A DNA stretch of 35,729 nucleotides from Pseudomonas sp. BGr12 (GTDB taxonomy: Bacteria; Pseudomonadota; Gammaproteobacteria; Pseudomonadales; Pseudomonadaceae): positions 1-35,729 of the forward strand of contig NZ_JALRNF010000051.1 in assembly GCF_030272895.1 (NCBI RefSeq). The letters run 5' to 3'. Of the stretch, positions 10,045-18,538 are shown piece by piece. Within the stretch, counting starts at the first letter, position 1; each line of letters starts with the position of its first letter. The notes under the pieces are model-generated. The model did no database searches. It had not been told where the DNA came from and saw only the letters and a list, made by a program, of their open reading frames with translations. The position numbers and the translations under genes were made by a program.

Positions 10045-10145
10045 ACAAGACACCGCAGGCGCACAGGGAACCCGTCAAGCAGTCGAACCCTCACGTGCAC
10101 GTAGTCGTGGCAGATGCCAGTAACGTGAAACGGAGAAATGGCCTT

Positions 10146-11714
10146 ATGAAGCTCAGTAGAAGGTGGTTGACGACCATGACCTTCGCCGCGACGGTGGCGA
10201 TGGGCGTGGGGGCGGCGCAGGCCGCGGACAAGCCGAACATCCTGGTGATCTTTGGCGATGATATCGGCCAGACCAATATCAGTGCCTACGGCAAGGGCGT
10301 GGTCGGTTACCAGACCCCGAACATCGACCGGATCGCCAAGGAAGGCATGATGTTCACCGACTACTACGCGGAGAACAGCTGCACCGCCGGTCGCTCCACC
10401 TTCATCACCGGCCAGTCGGCGCTGCGCACCGGCCTGTCCAAGGTCGGCATGCCTGGCGTGCCGGTCGGCCTGCAGGCCCGCGATGTCACCATCGCCCAGG
10501 CCCTCAAGGCCCACGGCTACGCCACCGGCCAGTTCGGCAAGAACCACCTGGGCGACCGCGACGAGTACCTGCCGACCAACCACGGTTTCGACGAGTTCTT
10601 CGGCAACCTCTACCACCTCAATGCCGAAGAAGAGCCGGAGCGGCCCTACTGGCCCAAGGATGACGCCGAGTTCGTCAAGGCCGCCTCGCCACGCGGGGTG
10701 ATCAAGTCCAGTGCCGACGGCAAGATCGAAGACACCGGCGCGTTGACCAAGAAACGCATGGAGACCATCGACGACGAGACGACCCAGGCGGCGATCAACT
10801 TCATCGACAAGCAGGTCAAGGCCGACAAGCCGTTCTTCGTCTGGATGAATACCACCCGCATGCATGCCTTCACCCACGTACGCGAAGCCATGCAGGGCCA
10901 GAGCGGCATGGTCGGCAACGAGTACGCCGACGGCATGCTCGAGCACGACGGCGATGTCGGCAAGCTGCTCAAGACCCTCGATGATCTGAAGGTTACCGAC
11001 AACACCATCGTCGTCTACACCACCGACAACGGCCCCAACCAGTGGTCCTGGCCGGATGCGGCGACCACGCCGTTCCGCAACGAGAAGAACTCCAACTGGG
11101 AAGGCGCCTACCGGGTGCCGGCGATCGTCCGTTGGCCAGGCAAGATCAAGGCTGACACCGTTTCCACCCAGATGTTCTCCGGGCTGGACTGGTTCCCGAC
11201 CTTGCTTGCAGTTGCGGGTGATACCGACATCAAGGAGCGCTTGCTCAAAGGTGCGGACGTCGGCGGCAAGAACTTCAAGGTGCACCTGGACGGCTTCAAC
11301 CAGCTGGACTACCTGACCGGCAAGGCCCCCAAGAGCGCACGTGACGAGTTCTACTACTTCAACGACGATGGCGAGCTGGTGTCCATGCGCTATGGCGACT
11401 GGAAACTGGTGTTCTGCGAACAGCGCGCCCCGGGTGGCTTCAAGGTCTGGAGCGAACCCTTCACTTGCCTTCGGGTACCGAAGCTGTTCAACCTGCGCAT
11501 GGACCCGTATGAAAGGGCCGATGTCGTCTCCGACCAGTATTACGACTGGCTGGCCAAGAACGACTACCTGATCTTCAACGGCACGCGCAAGGCGGCAGCG
11601 TTCCTGCAGACCTTCGTTGACTATCCACCCAGCCAGCGCCCGGCCAGCTTCAGCATCGACCAGGTGCGCGCCGATGTGGACAAGAAAATCGAAGAGAAAA
11701 TGAAGAAGCAATAG
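10146..11714 (+). CDS. Exported sulfatase (arylsulfatase-like, alkaline phosphatase superfamily)
   Basis: This is a 522-residue protein. Signal peptide MKLSRRWLTT...AAQA-AD starts at ATG 10146 with GGAG at 10132-10135; longer upstream reading is not supported. Family motifs: NILVIFGDDIGQTN (metal ligands), SCTAGRSTF with the predicted formylglycine precursor C79 and R83, GKNHLGD (usually GKWHLGD), histidines in TRMHAFTHV, YTTDNGPN (metal), and NSNWEGAYRVPAIVRWPG. It should hydrolyse a sulfate ester in the periplasm, releasing sulfate; the substrate is unknown. The active-site motif has alanine where CxPxR has proline. The gene lies 101 bases after the HAD gene. Conversion of C79 needs a maturase encoded elsewhere. 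Confidence 0.93.
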   Translation: MKLSRRWLTTMTFAATVAMGVGAAQAADKPNILVIFGDDIGQTNISAYGKGVVGYQTPNIDRIAKEGMMFTDYYAENSCTAGRSTFITGQSALRTGLSKVGMPGVPVGLQARDVTIAQALKAHGYATGQFGKNHLGDRDEYLPTNHGFDEFFGNLYHLNAEEEPERPYWPKDDAEFVKAASPRGVIKSSADGKIEDTGALTKKRMETIDDETTQAAINFIDKQVKADKPFFVWMNTTRMHAFTHVREAMQGQSGMVGNEYADGMLEHDGDVGKLLKTLDDLKVTDNTIVVYTTDNGPNQWSWPDAATTPFRNEKNSNWEGAYRVPAIVRWPGKIKADTVSTQMFSGLDWFPTLLAVAGDTDIKERLLKGADVGGKNFKVHLDGFNQLDYLTGKAPKSARDEFYYFNDDGELVSMRYGDWKLVFCEQRAPGGFKVWSEPFTCLRVPKLFNLRMDPYERADVVSDQYYDWLAKNDYLIFNGTRKAAAFLQTFVDYPPSQRPASFSIDQVRADVDKKIEEKMKKQ

Positions 11715-11720
11715 GTACCG

Positions 11721-11743
11721 CGCGCCCGTCACCGACGGGCGCG
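11721..11743 (+). terminator. GC-rich hairpin after the sulfatase gene
   Basis: A perfect 9-base stem (11721-11729 with 11735-11743) and 5-base loop begin six bases after the sulfatase stop. It is followed by GTTCCCCC, not a T-run, so it may only attenuate or protect the transcript rather than stop it fully. Confidence 0.5.
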
Positions 11744-11796
11744 TTCCCCCACCTGCATTCTCGGCGATCGCGTTGCGCTGCCGATAAGGTTGATTG

Positions 11797-14328
11797 ATGC
11801 GTTCAGTAGTCAGTCCATCCCCGGTTCAAGCCGCTGCCGATGCGGTGAACAAATCACTCCCCCTGAAAATGTGGCTGCCTGTGCTGCTGCTGTTCGTGTC
11901 AGGCACGGCAGCGCTGGTGTTCCAGGTGCTGTGGATCAAACAACTGTCGCTGGTGGTGGGCGTCGAGGTGTACGCCATCACCGCCGGCATCAGTGCCTTT
12001 TTCGTCGGCCTGGCCCTGGGCAGCCTGCTGTTCGGTCGCTGGGCCGATCGCCTGCGCCGCCCGGTCAGGCTCTATGCCGGTCTTGAGCTGGCCATTGCGG
12101 TTCTGGCGGTGCTGACCACCCTGGCGCTGGCCAACACTGCCGGCCTGTTTGCCCGCCTGGAAGACCAGGTCGGGCTGCTCGCCTGGGTGCTGCCGTTCAC
12201 CCTGGTGGGGGGGCCGGCGTTTCTCATGGGCGGCACGCTGCCGGTGCTGATGCGTGTACTGACCCCGGGCCAGGGCCAACTGGCCAAGGCCGGGGGCGGG
12301 CTGTATGCCGCCAATACCGCTGGCGCCATCGCCGGCACCTTGCTGGCGGCCTTCGTTCTGTTGCCGCTGCTGGGCGTCACCGGCAGTGCGCTGGTGGCCG
12401 CCGGGCTCAACCTGCTGGCGGCGGTCATCGCCTGTGTGTCCCGCCGCAGCGATGTGCATGAGCCGATCGAACCCCGGGCGGCTGCTGCGCCACGCTCCGC
12501 TGCCGCACGCCTGGCGATCGCCTTGTACTGCGTGGCCGGCGGTGTGGCCCTGGGCTACGAAGTGGTATGGACGCAATCGATCGTCCAGTTCATGAGCACC
12601 CGGGCCTTTGCCTTTTCCGTGGTGCTGGCCACTTATCTTGCCGGGCTGGTGCTGGGCAGTGCGCTGTATGCCCGGCGCGCCGACCGCATCCGTGACCCCT
12701 GGGGCTTGTTCGGCCTGTTGATCGCCGTTGCCGGCCTGCAGGCCCTGGTGCAGGTCGCGGGGCTGGGGCGCTGGCTGATCTTCGCCCAGACCGAGGTGGA
12801 AGCCCTGGTGCTGCAGGCCACCGGCAACGAACTGGCCGGGATGTGCGCGCGCTTTGCCACCGCCGCGTTGTGTGTGGTGTTCCTGCCCACCACGGTTCTG
12901 GGCGCGGCGTTCCCCCTGGCCGTACGCCTGGCCGTGGACAGCGGGCACGTGGGCCGGGACATCGGTACCGTGGTCGCACTCAATACCCTGGGCGGTATTG
13001 TCGGTGTCATGTGCACCGGCTTTGTGCTGGTGCCGGGCATCGGCCTGGTGCGCACGCTGGTGGTGCTGGCACTGGTGGCGGCGGCCGTCGGTTGCCTGGT
13101 GGTCTGGCGTGGTGTGGGTGTCGGTCGGGGCATGCGTGCCGCCATCCTGGGCGTGACACTGGCCATCCTGGTCATCGGCGTGCTGACCCCGCCGCAGCGC
13201 CTGGCTGAACTGCTGCCGGGCGCACGCAGCGGCCGTATCACCTTCTATGAGGAAGGCCGGGGTGGCACCGTCGCGGTGGTGACCCAACAGCACCAGGGCC
13301 GCGCGTTCAACCGCCTGTACATCCAGGGCGTGTCCAACACCGGCGACGCCATGCCGTCGCTGCGCTACATGCGCCTGCAGGCGTTGCTGCCCTTGTTGAT
13401 CCACAACCGCGAGCCACGCTCGGCCATGGTCATCGGTTTCGGCACCGGCATTACCGCCGGTGCCATGCTGCGCTACCAGGGCTTGCAGCGCCCGGTGGTG
13501 GCCGAACTGCTGCCTGAGGTGCTGGCGGCGGCGCCGCTGTTCAAGGGCAACTACCAGGCGGTCGATGACCCGCGCCTGGACATCCGCCTGCGCGACGGCC
13601 GCCGTGAACTGCTGCGCAGCGCCGAACGCTATGACCTGATCACCCTGGAACCACCACCGCCTTCAGCGGCCGGGGTGGTGAACCTTTACTCCAGAGACTT
13701 TTATCAATTGGCGGCATCGCGTCTGGAAGAGGGCGGCATCGTCGCCCAGTGGTTGCCATTGCCGACCCAGAACGAAGACGAAAGCCGCTCACTGGTGCGC
13801 AGCTTCCTCGACGTGTTTCCCCATGCCTCGTTGTGGACCACCGAGTTTCACGAAATGCTCCTAGTCGGCTCGCTGACGCCACTGGAGCTGGACGTGGCCC
13901 GGATCGGCCAGCGCTTTGCCCAACCCGAGGTGGCGGGCGCCCTGGCCGAAGTGGGGATCGGTTCGGTCAGTGCCTTGCTCGCCACCTGGGTGACCGACCG
14001 CGATGGCCTGGAGCGTTTCGCCGCCGACGCCCAGGCCGTCACTGACGACCGGCCGCGTATCGAATATGCGCCCTGGGTCCGAGCCAGGGAGATCACCCGG
14101 GTATTGCCGCAGTTGCTGGCGTTGCGCAAGGCACCGCCCTTGAAGAACGCCGATATTGCCCAGCAGGCGGCGGTGGAGGATCAGTGGCGTGTGCTGCAGC
14201 GCTTTTATGGCCTGTCGCTGTTTGCCTACAGCGGTAACCGCCAGGCATGGGCGCGAGAGGCGCGACAGTTAATGCAGGAGGAGGGGCGCAACCCCTACTT
14301 TCGCTGGTTCATGGGCGGTGGGCAGTAG
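11797..14328 (+). CDS. Fused multi-span membrane protein / spermidine-synthase-like methyltransferase fold
   Basis: This is an 843-residue protein. AAGG at 11786-11789 precedes ATG 11797. About a dozen hydrophobic segments fill the first 460 residues (for example LLFVSGTAALVFQVLWIKQ, a typical start of this family). The soluble C-terminal part has a Rossmann nucleotide site VIGFGTGITAG (GFGTG at 547-551) and LRDGRREL. Where true spermidine synthases have an acidic DxxD-type catalytic motif, this has TLEPPPP (E618), so classical aminopropyl transfer is doubtful. Function is unknown; it may bind an adenosyl cofactor at the inner membrane. It lies 82 bases after the sulfatase, beyond a hairpin, and may be the last gene of the plus-strand transcript. 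Confidence 0.88.
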   Translation: MRSVVSPSPVQAAADAVNKSLPLKMWLPVLLLFVSGTAALVFQVLWIKQLSLVVGVEVYAITAGISAFFVGLALGSLLFGRWADRLRRPVRLYAGLELAIAVLAVLTTLALANTAGLFARLEDQVGLLAWVLPFTLVGGPAFLMGGTLPVLMRVLTPGQGQLAKAGGGLYAANTAGAIAGTLLAAFVLLPLLGVTGSALVAAGLNLLAAVIACVSRRSDVHEPIEPRAAAAPRSAAARLAIALYCVAGGVALGYEVVWTQSIVQFMSTRAFAFSVVLATYLAGLVLGSALYARRADRIRDPWGLFGLLIAVAGLQALVQVAGLGRWLIFAQTEVEALVLQATGNELAGMCARFATAALCVVFLPTTVLGAAFPLAVRLAVDSGHVGRDIGTVVALNTLGGIVGVMCTGFVLVPGIGLVRTLVVLALVAAAVGCLVVWRGVGVGRGMRAAILGVTLAILVIGVLTPPQRLAELLPGARSGRITFYEEGRGGTVAVVTQQHQGRAFNRLYIQGVSNTGDAMPSLRYMRLQALLPLLIHNREPRSAMVIGFGTGITAGAMLRYQGLQRPVVAELLPEVLAAAPLFKGNYQAVDDPRLDIRLRDGRRELLRSAERYDLITLEPPPPSAAGVVNLYSRDFYQLAASRLEEGGIVAQWLPLPTQNEDESRSLVRSFLDVFPHASLWTTEFHEMLLVGSLTPLELDVARIGQRFAQPEVAGALAEVGIGSVSALLATWVTDRDGLERFAADAQAVTDDRPRIEYAPWVRAREITRVLPQLLALRKAPPLKNADIAQQAAVEDQWRVLQRFYGLSLFAYSGNRQAWAREARQLMQEEGRNPYFRWFMGGGQ

Positions 14329-14342
14329 ATCGCCCACCCGCC
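14313..14342. terminator. Hairpin between convergent gene blocks
   Basis: Bases 14313-14323 can pair with 14332-14342 with one bulged base and an 8-base loop. It spans the stop of the spermidine-synthase-like gene and ends two bases before the stop of the M50 protease gene on the other strand, where a bidirectional terminator is expected. No T-run follows on either strand, so termination strength is uncertain. Confidence 0.45.
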
Positions 14343-14344
14343 AT

Positions 14345-16444
14345 TCAGAACCCGCTCTCGCGCAGCAGTACCGCGGCCACATGAATCAGGCCTTCACCCA
14401 GCAAGCTGCGGCGCTGGCCGTCGATCTGCAGCCTGCCACGGGTTTCGCGCAGACTTGGCGGGGCGCCGTCGAGCTGGATCAGGACATGAAACAGGGCCGG
14501 TGAAGGCACCAGCTCCTTGCCGCTCTTGGCAACATTCAGGGGGCCGCCGAATCGTGAAGCCAACATGGCGTGATGCAGCTGGCTGACCCGGGTGCTGCCG
14601 ATGGCCAGCACTTTGCCGTTGAGGGGGGTCGGTTCTCCTTCGGGGTAGAAAAGTACCGCGCCATCCTGCACCAGGCGTTGCACCTCATCCTGTTCGACAT
14701 AGGCGTCCACCTGCCAGTGAGCGGGGTCGACCAGGATGCCGATGGGTTCACGGCTGTGGACCCACTGGCCGGGTTGCCAGGTCGGATCGAGGTCGAGCCA
14801 CTGGCCGGCGAACGGTGCCTGCAAGGTCAGGCGGGCCATTTCCGAACGCGCGGCGCGCACCTCTTCGAACTGGACATCGAGGCGTTGGCGGGTGGCGATG
14901 GCCTGCTCGGCACCCGAAGGGTCGGCAATCAGCCCCCCGAGCCTGGCCTGGTAGCCTTTCGCGCCGGCCTCGCTGCTCAACAGCCGTGAGGCGATATCGG
15001 GTTCATCGAGTGTCACCAGGGTCGCCCCGGCAGCGACCTGGCCGGCCGGGTGCAGTGCTTGCAAGCGGGCAGGATAGGGGGCGAACACCCGCAACTGGTG
15101 TTCGGCGCGGGCCACGCCCAAGGCCTGTACCTGGGTGCGCCAGGGCACCGCCAACAGCAGCAGGACCAGCGCCCCGATCACCCACCAGGCGCGGCGGTGG
15201 CCGCTGTCGATACTTTCGCGATGTTTCCACCAGTACTTCAGTTCGCGCCACACCGGCATCAGGATGAACCACGCCACTTCCACGGCAAACAGCACAATCC
15301 CCAACAGCTTGAAGAACAGCAGGTACACCGCAACGGCAATGCCGAGAAACAGCACCAGGCGGTAGACCCAGGTGACCATGGCAAACGCCACCAGCGCCCG
15401 GCGTTTGCCTGGGCTGAAGCTTTCCGGCCAGTCTTCGTTCATCCCCAACAGCACCCGGCGCAAGGTGACGCGGGCCAGGGCCGAGGAACGCTCGTGCAGG
15501 TTGGGGAAGTCCAGCAGGTCCGAGAGGATGAAGTAGCCGTCAAAGCGCATGAAGGGGCTGGCATTGAGTGCCAGTGACAGCACCCAACTAGTGGTGGCCA
15601 GGTACAGCAGGCCATTGCGCAACGGGCCCGGGTCGCTCAGCGCCCAGCCGAGGGTCGCAAGCCCGGCCAGGGCCAGCTCGGTGAGGATGCCGGCCGAGGC
15701 GATGGCCAGGCGTTGCCTGGAACTGCGCAGCTTCCAGCTTTCGCCGGTGTCGGTGTAGAGCATCGGCCATAGCACCACGAAGGCGATGCCCATATGGCCC
15801 ACGCGCAGGCCCAGGCGTGTGGCCACCAACGCGTGCCCCAGTTCATGGAGGGTCTTGGCCAGCACCAGGGCGACGGCAAAGCTTGCCAGGCCCGAGACCG
15901 AAAAGGACTCCACTACCGCCGTGGTGAAGGTATCCCACTGTTGCAGCACCAGCAGCACGCCGGTCAGGCCCAGCAGCACGACCAGCATCCCGGTCAGGGG
16001 CTGGAACAGCCAGTCGAGCTTTTCAGCCAGCCGTTGCAGATGGCGCTGCGGGCGTAACAGCGGGATGCGGAAAAACAGGTAGTGGTGCAGCCACCAGTTC
16101 CAGTTCAGCCAGGCATTGCCCTGGCTGCGTGCGGCCAGGCGGGCCAGGGCCTCGCGACCGGGTCGAACCAACTGATGGTGTTCCAGGAACTGGCGAAATT
16201 CCAAAATTTGCTCCACGTCCGGGCGCAGCGGAGTCTCTGCGTGAAGGGCCTGACAGATGGCCTTGGGGGTCTGCTCCCAGCGCAGCAGGCATTCGAATTC
16301 CAGCCAGCCGATGCGATAGAAACGGTTTTGCACGATGTCCTGAATCACCCAGGCCGGTTCGCCGCTGCTGTCCGGCGCCGTTTCCAGCAGGCGCAGGTCG
16401 TCGCGCAGCGGCTGCGACGCCAGTTCCGCCGGGTTGCCGATCAC
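14345..16444 (-). CDS. M50 (site-2 type) metalloprotease fused to HlyD-like adaptor arm
   Basis: This is a 699-residue inner-membrane protein. Residues of about 28-95 (WVIQDIVQNRFYRIGWLEFE) resemble a PqqD-like winged-helix domain. The membrane protease core follows: H200-E-L-G-H204 in a hydrophobic segment and the second metal motif NASPFMRFDGY (N294, D302). Membrane spans continue to about residue 435. The C-terminal 230 residues form an HlyD-like arm with a lipoyl-type half (ALHPAGQVAAGATLVTLDEPD) and a beta domain (APFAGQWLDLDPTWQPGQWV). The start is GTG at 16444 with GGAG upstream; GTGA overlaps the stop of the previous gene. It is the last gene of the adhesin-export operon. Zinc ligands are intact, so it could cleave a membrane or leader peptide, or have become a structural exporter part. 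Confidence 0.9.
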   Translation of the reverse strand: MIGNPAELASQPLRDDLRLLETAPDSSGEPAWVIQDIVQNRFYRIGWLEFECLLRWEQTPKAICQALHAETPLRPDVEQILEFRQFLEHHQLVRPGREALARLAARSQGNAWLNWNWWLHHYLFFRIPLLRPQRHLQRLAEKLDWLFQPLTGMLVVLLGLTGVLLVLQQWDTFTTAVVESFSVSGLASFAVALVLAKTLHELGHALVATRLGLRVGHMGIAFVVLWPMLYTDTGESWKLRSSRQRLAIASAGILTELALAGLATLGWALSDPGPLRNGLLYLATTSWVLSLALNASPFMRFDGYFILSDLLDFPNLHERSSALARVTLRRVLLGMNEDWPESFSPGKRRALVAFAMVTWVYRLVLFLGIAVAVYLLFFKLLGIVLFAVEVAWFILMPVWRELKYWWKHRESIDSGHRRAWWVIGALVLLLLAVPWRTQVQALGVARAEHQLRVFAPYPARLQALHPAGQVAAGATLVTLDEPDIASRLLSSEAGAKGYQARLGGLIADPSGAEQAIATRQRLDVQFEEVRAARSEMARLTLQAPFAGQWLDLDPTWQPGQWVHSREPIGILVDPAHWQVDAYVEQDEVQRLVQDGAVLFYPEGEPTPLNGKVLAIGSTRVSQLHHAMLASRFGGPLNVAKSGKELVPSPALFHVLIQLDGAPPSLRETRGRLQIDGQRRSLLGEGLIHVAAVLLRESGF

Positions 16445-17781
16445 AGGCCGCTCCAGGCCCGCAGCGCGGCAAAGGGCCGGCGCAGCAGGTAATAGCCCAG
16501 CACTACGCGTTCGCCGTACAGACGGGCCGTGCCGTGCAGGCCCAGGCGCGCATGTTCCGGTTGACCGTCAATGCTGGCGAGCAGGCGGTAAGCCACCACG
16601 CCTTCTTCATTGGCCCGGGCCTGGTAACTGGTCTCCAGTACCTTGCCCTTGAGTGGCGTGAGCGGATAGGCGGTGAGAAACAAGGTCACCTCTGCGCCTG
16701 GCTCCAGGGCGATGGCGTCGGCTACCGGCAGCTGGATCAGCATCGCCGGTTGCTTGGGCTCGGCGATCAGCAGGATGCGCTCGCCGGTCGACACCGGTTT
16801 GCCCAGCCAGTCGTTAGGGTCGCTGTAGACCGCAACGCCGGCCCGCGGCGAACGCACCTGGGTGCGCTGCAACTGGGCCCTGACTGCCGCAAGCTCCGCG
16901 CGGCGCTGCTGCACGCGGCCATTGAGCAAGGTCAGCTCGCTTTTGCTTTGCGGGTTGTCGAAGGCCCGCTGGCTGGCCGCTGCCAGCTCGGCGTCGGCCA
17001 CGGCCACTTCCTTGCCCAGTACCTCGGCGCGGCTCCTGAGCGTGGTTTCATCCAGGCTGAACAGCAAGGTGTCCTTGTCGACCGGCTGGTTGGGACGCAC
17101 CTGCATGCGCTCGATCACGCCATCGATCGGTGAGCTGATGATCATGGCTTCGCGCGAGACGATCTCGGCCGGGGCCAGGGCGGTTTGTCGCACGGGCACC
17201 AGCAACAGGGCCAGGCCGATACCCAGGGCCAGCAACACCTGGCGCTTGCTCGGCCGCCATCGCGTCAGCCGGCGTTGCCTGGCAAAGCCTGCCCAGCAGT
17301 GGGCCCAGGTGCGCCACAGGCCGTCGAACACGGGCTCGAGCGCCGGTGCCGGCGGGTTGTCCAGCAGGAACAACACCAGCCCCAGGCGCTGGCCTTCGCG
17401 GTCGTGCAGCGGGATGCACCACAGCCCCGTGGGCCACCACTCGGCCCAGTCTTCTTCGATGTCCGGCGGCGGGGTCACGGCATCGCGTGCCAGCCAGCGC
17501 GGCTTGTCGTCCTCAAGCTGGGCAGCCACCCAGCGGATGGCACGCTGCAGCCACACCAGGTAAGGCGAATCTTCGCTTGGACGGCCAAGGCCCGACACGC
17601 ATGACAGCACCAGGTTCGGTCCCTGTTGCTGGAACACCAGCGCCTGATGGTATTGCAGCAGCGCGTAGGGATCGTTGGCGATCGAGAACGCCAGCGCATT
17701 GAGTGAGTCGGCGGCCAGGGCACGGTCGCGCAGGGCTGCAATGGCCAACAGCAGCTGCGGGTGCGGTAGTGGCTCACTCAT
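16441..17781 (-). CDS. HlyD-family adaptor with N-terminal GAF-like cytoplasmic domain
   Basis: This is a 446-residue protein. Residues of about 20-142 look like a GAF-type sensory fold (GLWCIPLHDREGQRLGLVLFLLD). A basic stretch and one membrane span follow at 181-197 (QVLLALGIGLALLLVPV). The periplasmic part has a lipoyl-like half (PIDGVIERMQVRPNQPVDKD), a helical coiled-coil hairpin of about 250-305, and a beta-barrel section. The ATG at 17781 overlaps the previous stop by eight bases and has no strong ribosome site, so translation is probably coupled. The role is an inner-membrane adaptor bridging to the outer-membrane channel. The cytoplasmic sensory-like domain is unusual for HlyD proteins and may control export or dock a partner. 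Confidence 0.88.
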   Translation of the reverse strand: MSEPLPHPQLLLAIAALRDRALAADSLNALAFSIANDPYALLQYHQALVFQQQGPNLVLSCVSGLGRPSEDSPYLVWLQRAIRWVAAQLEDDKPRWLARDAVTPPPDIEEDWAEWWPTGLWCIPLHDREGQRLGLVLFLLDNPPAPALEPVFDGLWRTWAHCWAGFARQRRLTRWRPSKRQVLLALGIGLALLLVPVRQTALAPAEIVSREAMIISSPIDGVIERMQVRPNQPVDKDTLLFSLDETTLRSRAEVLGKEVAVADAELAAASQRAFDNPQSKSELTLLNGRVQQRRAELAAVRAQLQRTQVRSPRAGVAVYSDPNDWLGKPVSTGERILLIAEPKQPAMLIQLPVADAIALEPGAEVTLFLTAYPLTPLKGKVLETSYQARANEEGVVAYRLLASIDGQPEHARLGLHGTARLYGERVVLGYYLLRRPFAALRAWSGL

Positions 17782-18538
17782 TGGCGCTAGGGAAGCGGGC
17801 GGTGCCGCTCATGCCGGCGATCAGTTCCGGGTGCGCGGCGTCCAGCCGCGCTTCCAGTTCCACGGTCTGGGCCACGGCATCGACCCGGGCGTTGATGGCG
17901 CTGACATGGGCCGGGTAGCGCTTGCCGGTTTCCAGGATGTCGACGTCCAGCGCCTGGTTGGCCTGAAGCTTGGGCAGCAGGTTGGACGGCACATTCAAAC
18001 GGACCTTCAGCGCACCGTCGCTGACCAGGTCGAACAGCGGCGTGCCGGCCGGTACCGTTTGAAACGGTTTGGCATGGACCTTGGCCACGCGCCCGGCAAA
18101 GGGCGCCTGTACCACGCAGTAGCCACTCTGGGCCTGGGCCAGGGCGCGGGCACCGTCGGCTTTCTGCACTTCGGTGTTGGCCACGGCGACCTCTAGGTCG
18201 CCCACGGCGTCGAGCTTGCGCAAGTTGCGCTTGGCCTCGAGGTTCTGCCGGGCCATGGCCAGCTCGGCCGTGGCGACCCGCGTGCGCGCCTGCGCTTCTG
18301 CGCAGTCGAAGCGGGCCAGCACGGCGTCCTTGGCCACCGCCTGGCCGAGGGCCGCCTTGAACTCGCCAAGGGTACCGGCCATCTGGCTGGACAGGGTGGT
18401 TTCAAGGCCGGCGACCAACAGCACACGGATGGTGCCGGGGTCGTCGTTGGTGGCTGGCGATACATCATCGGCCAAGGCCGGGGTGATCATCAGGGACAGA
18501 ATCACTGCGAGCAAACTGCGCTCAGGGCTGTATGACAT
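17774..18538 (-). CDS. Small exported periplasmic adaptor (RND/HlyD-like membrane fusion protein)
   Basis: This is a 254-residue protein. I chose ATG 18538 since AAGGAA lies six bases upstream and a signal peptide begins there (RSLLAVILSLMITPALA-DD). It then has a short lipoyl-like start (LGQAVAKDAVLARFDCAEA), a helical hairpin of about 80-140, the returning lipoyl half (VVQAPFAGRVAKVHAKPFQTV), and a beta domain ending in GMSGTARFP. There is no further membrane span, so it should be free in the periplasm. It overlaps the TolC-like gene by 17 bases and the GAF-HlyD gene by 8. It is probably a third adaptor layer in the same export machine; membership in RND-type pumps is less likely because no RND gene is nearby. 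Confidence 0.87.
   Translation of the reverse strand: MSYSPERSLLAVILSLMITPALADDVSPATNDDPGTIRVLLVAGLETTLSSQMAGTLGEFKAALGQAVAKDAVLARFDCAEAQARTRVATAELAMARQNLEAKRNLRKLDAVGDLEVAVANTEVQKADGARALAQAQSGYCVVQAPFAGRVAKVHAKPFQTVPAGTPLFDLVSDGALKVRLNVPSNLLPKLQANQALDVDILETGKRYPAHVSAINARVDAVAQTVELEARLDAAHPELIAGMSGTARFPSANE

Noticed and set aside
9840..10145. N-terminal extension of the sulfatase reading frame back to 9840
   Set aside because: It overlaps the HAD gene, and the signal peptide and ribosome site place the start at 10146.
10014..11732. 572-codon minus-strand open frame opposite the sulfatase
   Set aside because: The sulfatase motifs fix the coding strand; the opposite frame has no start signal or known domain.
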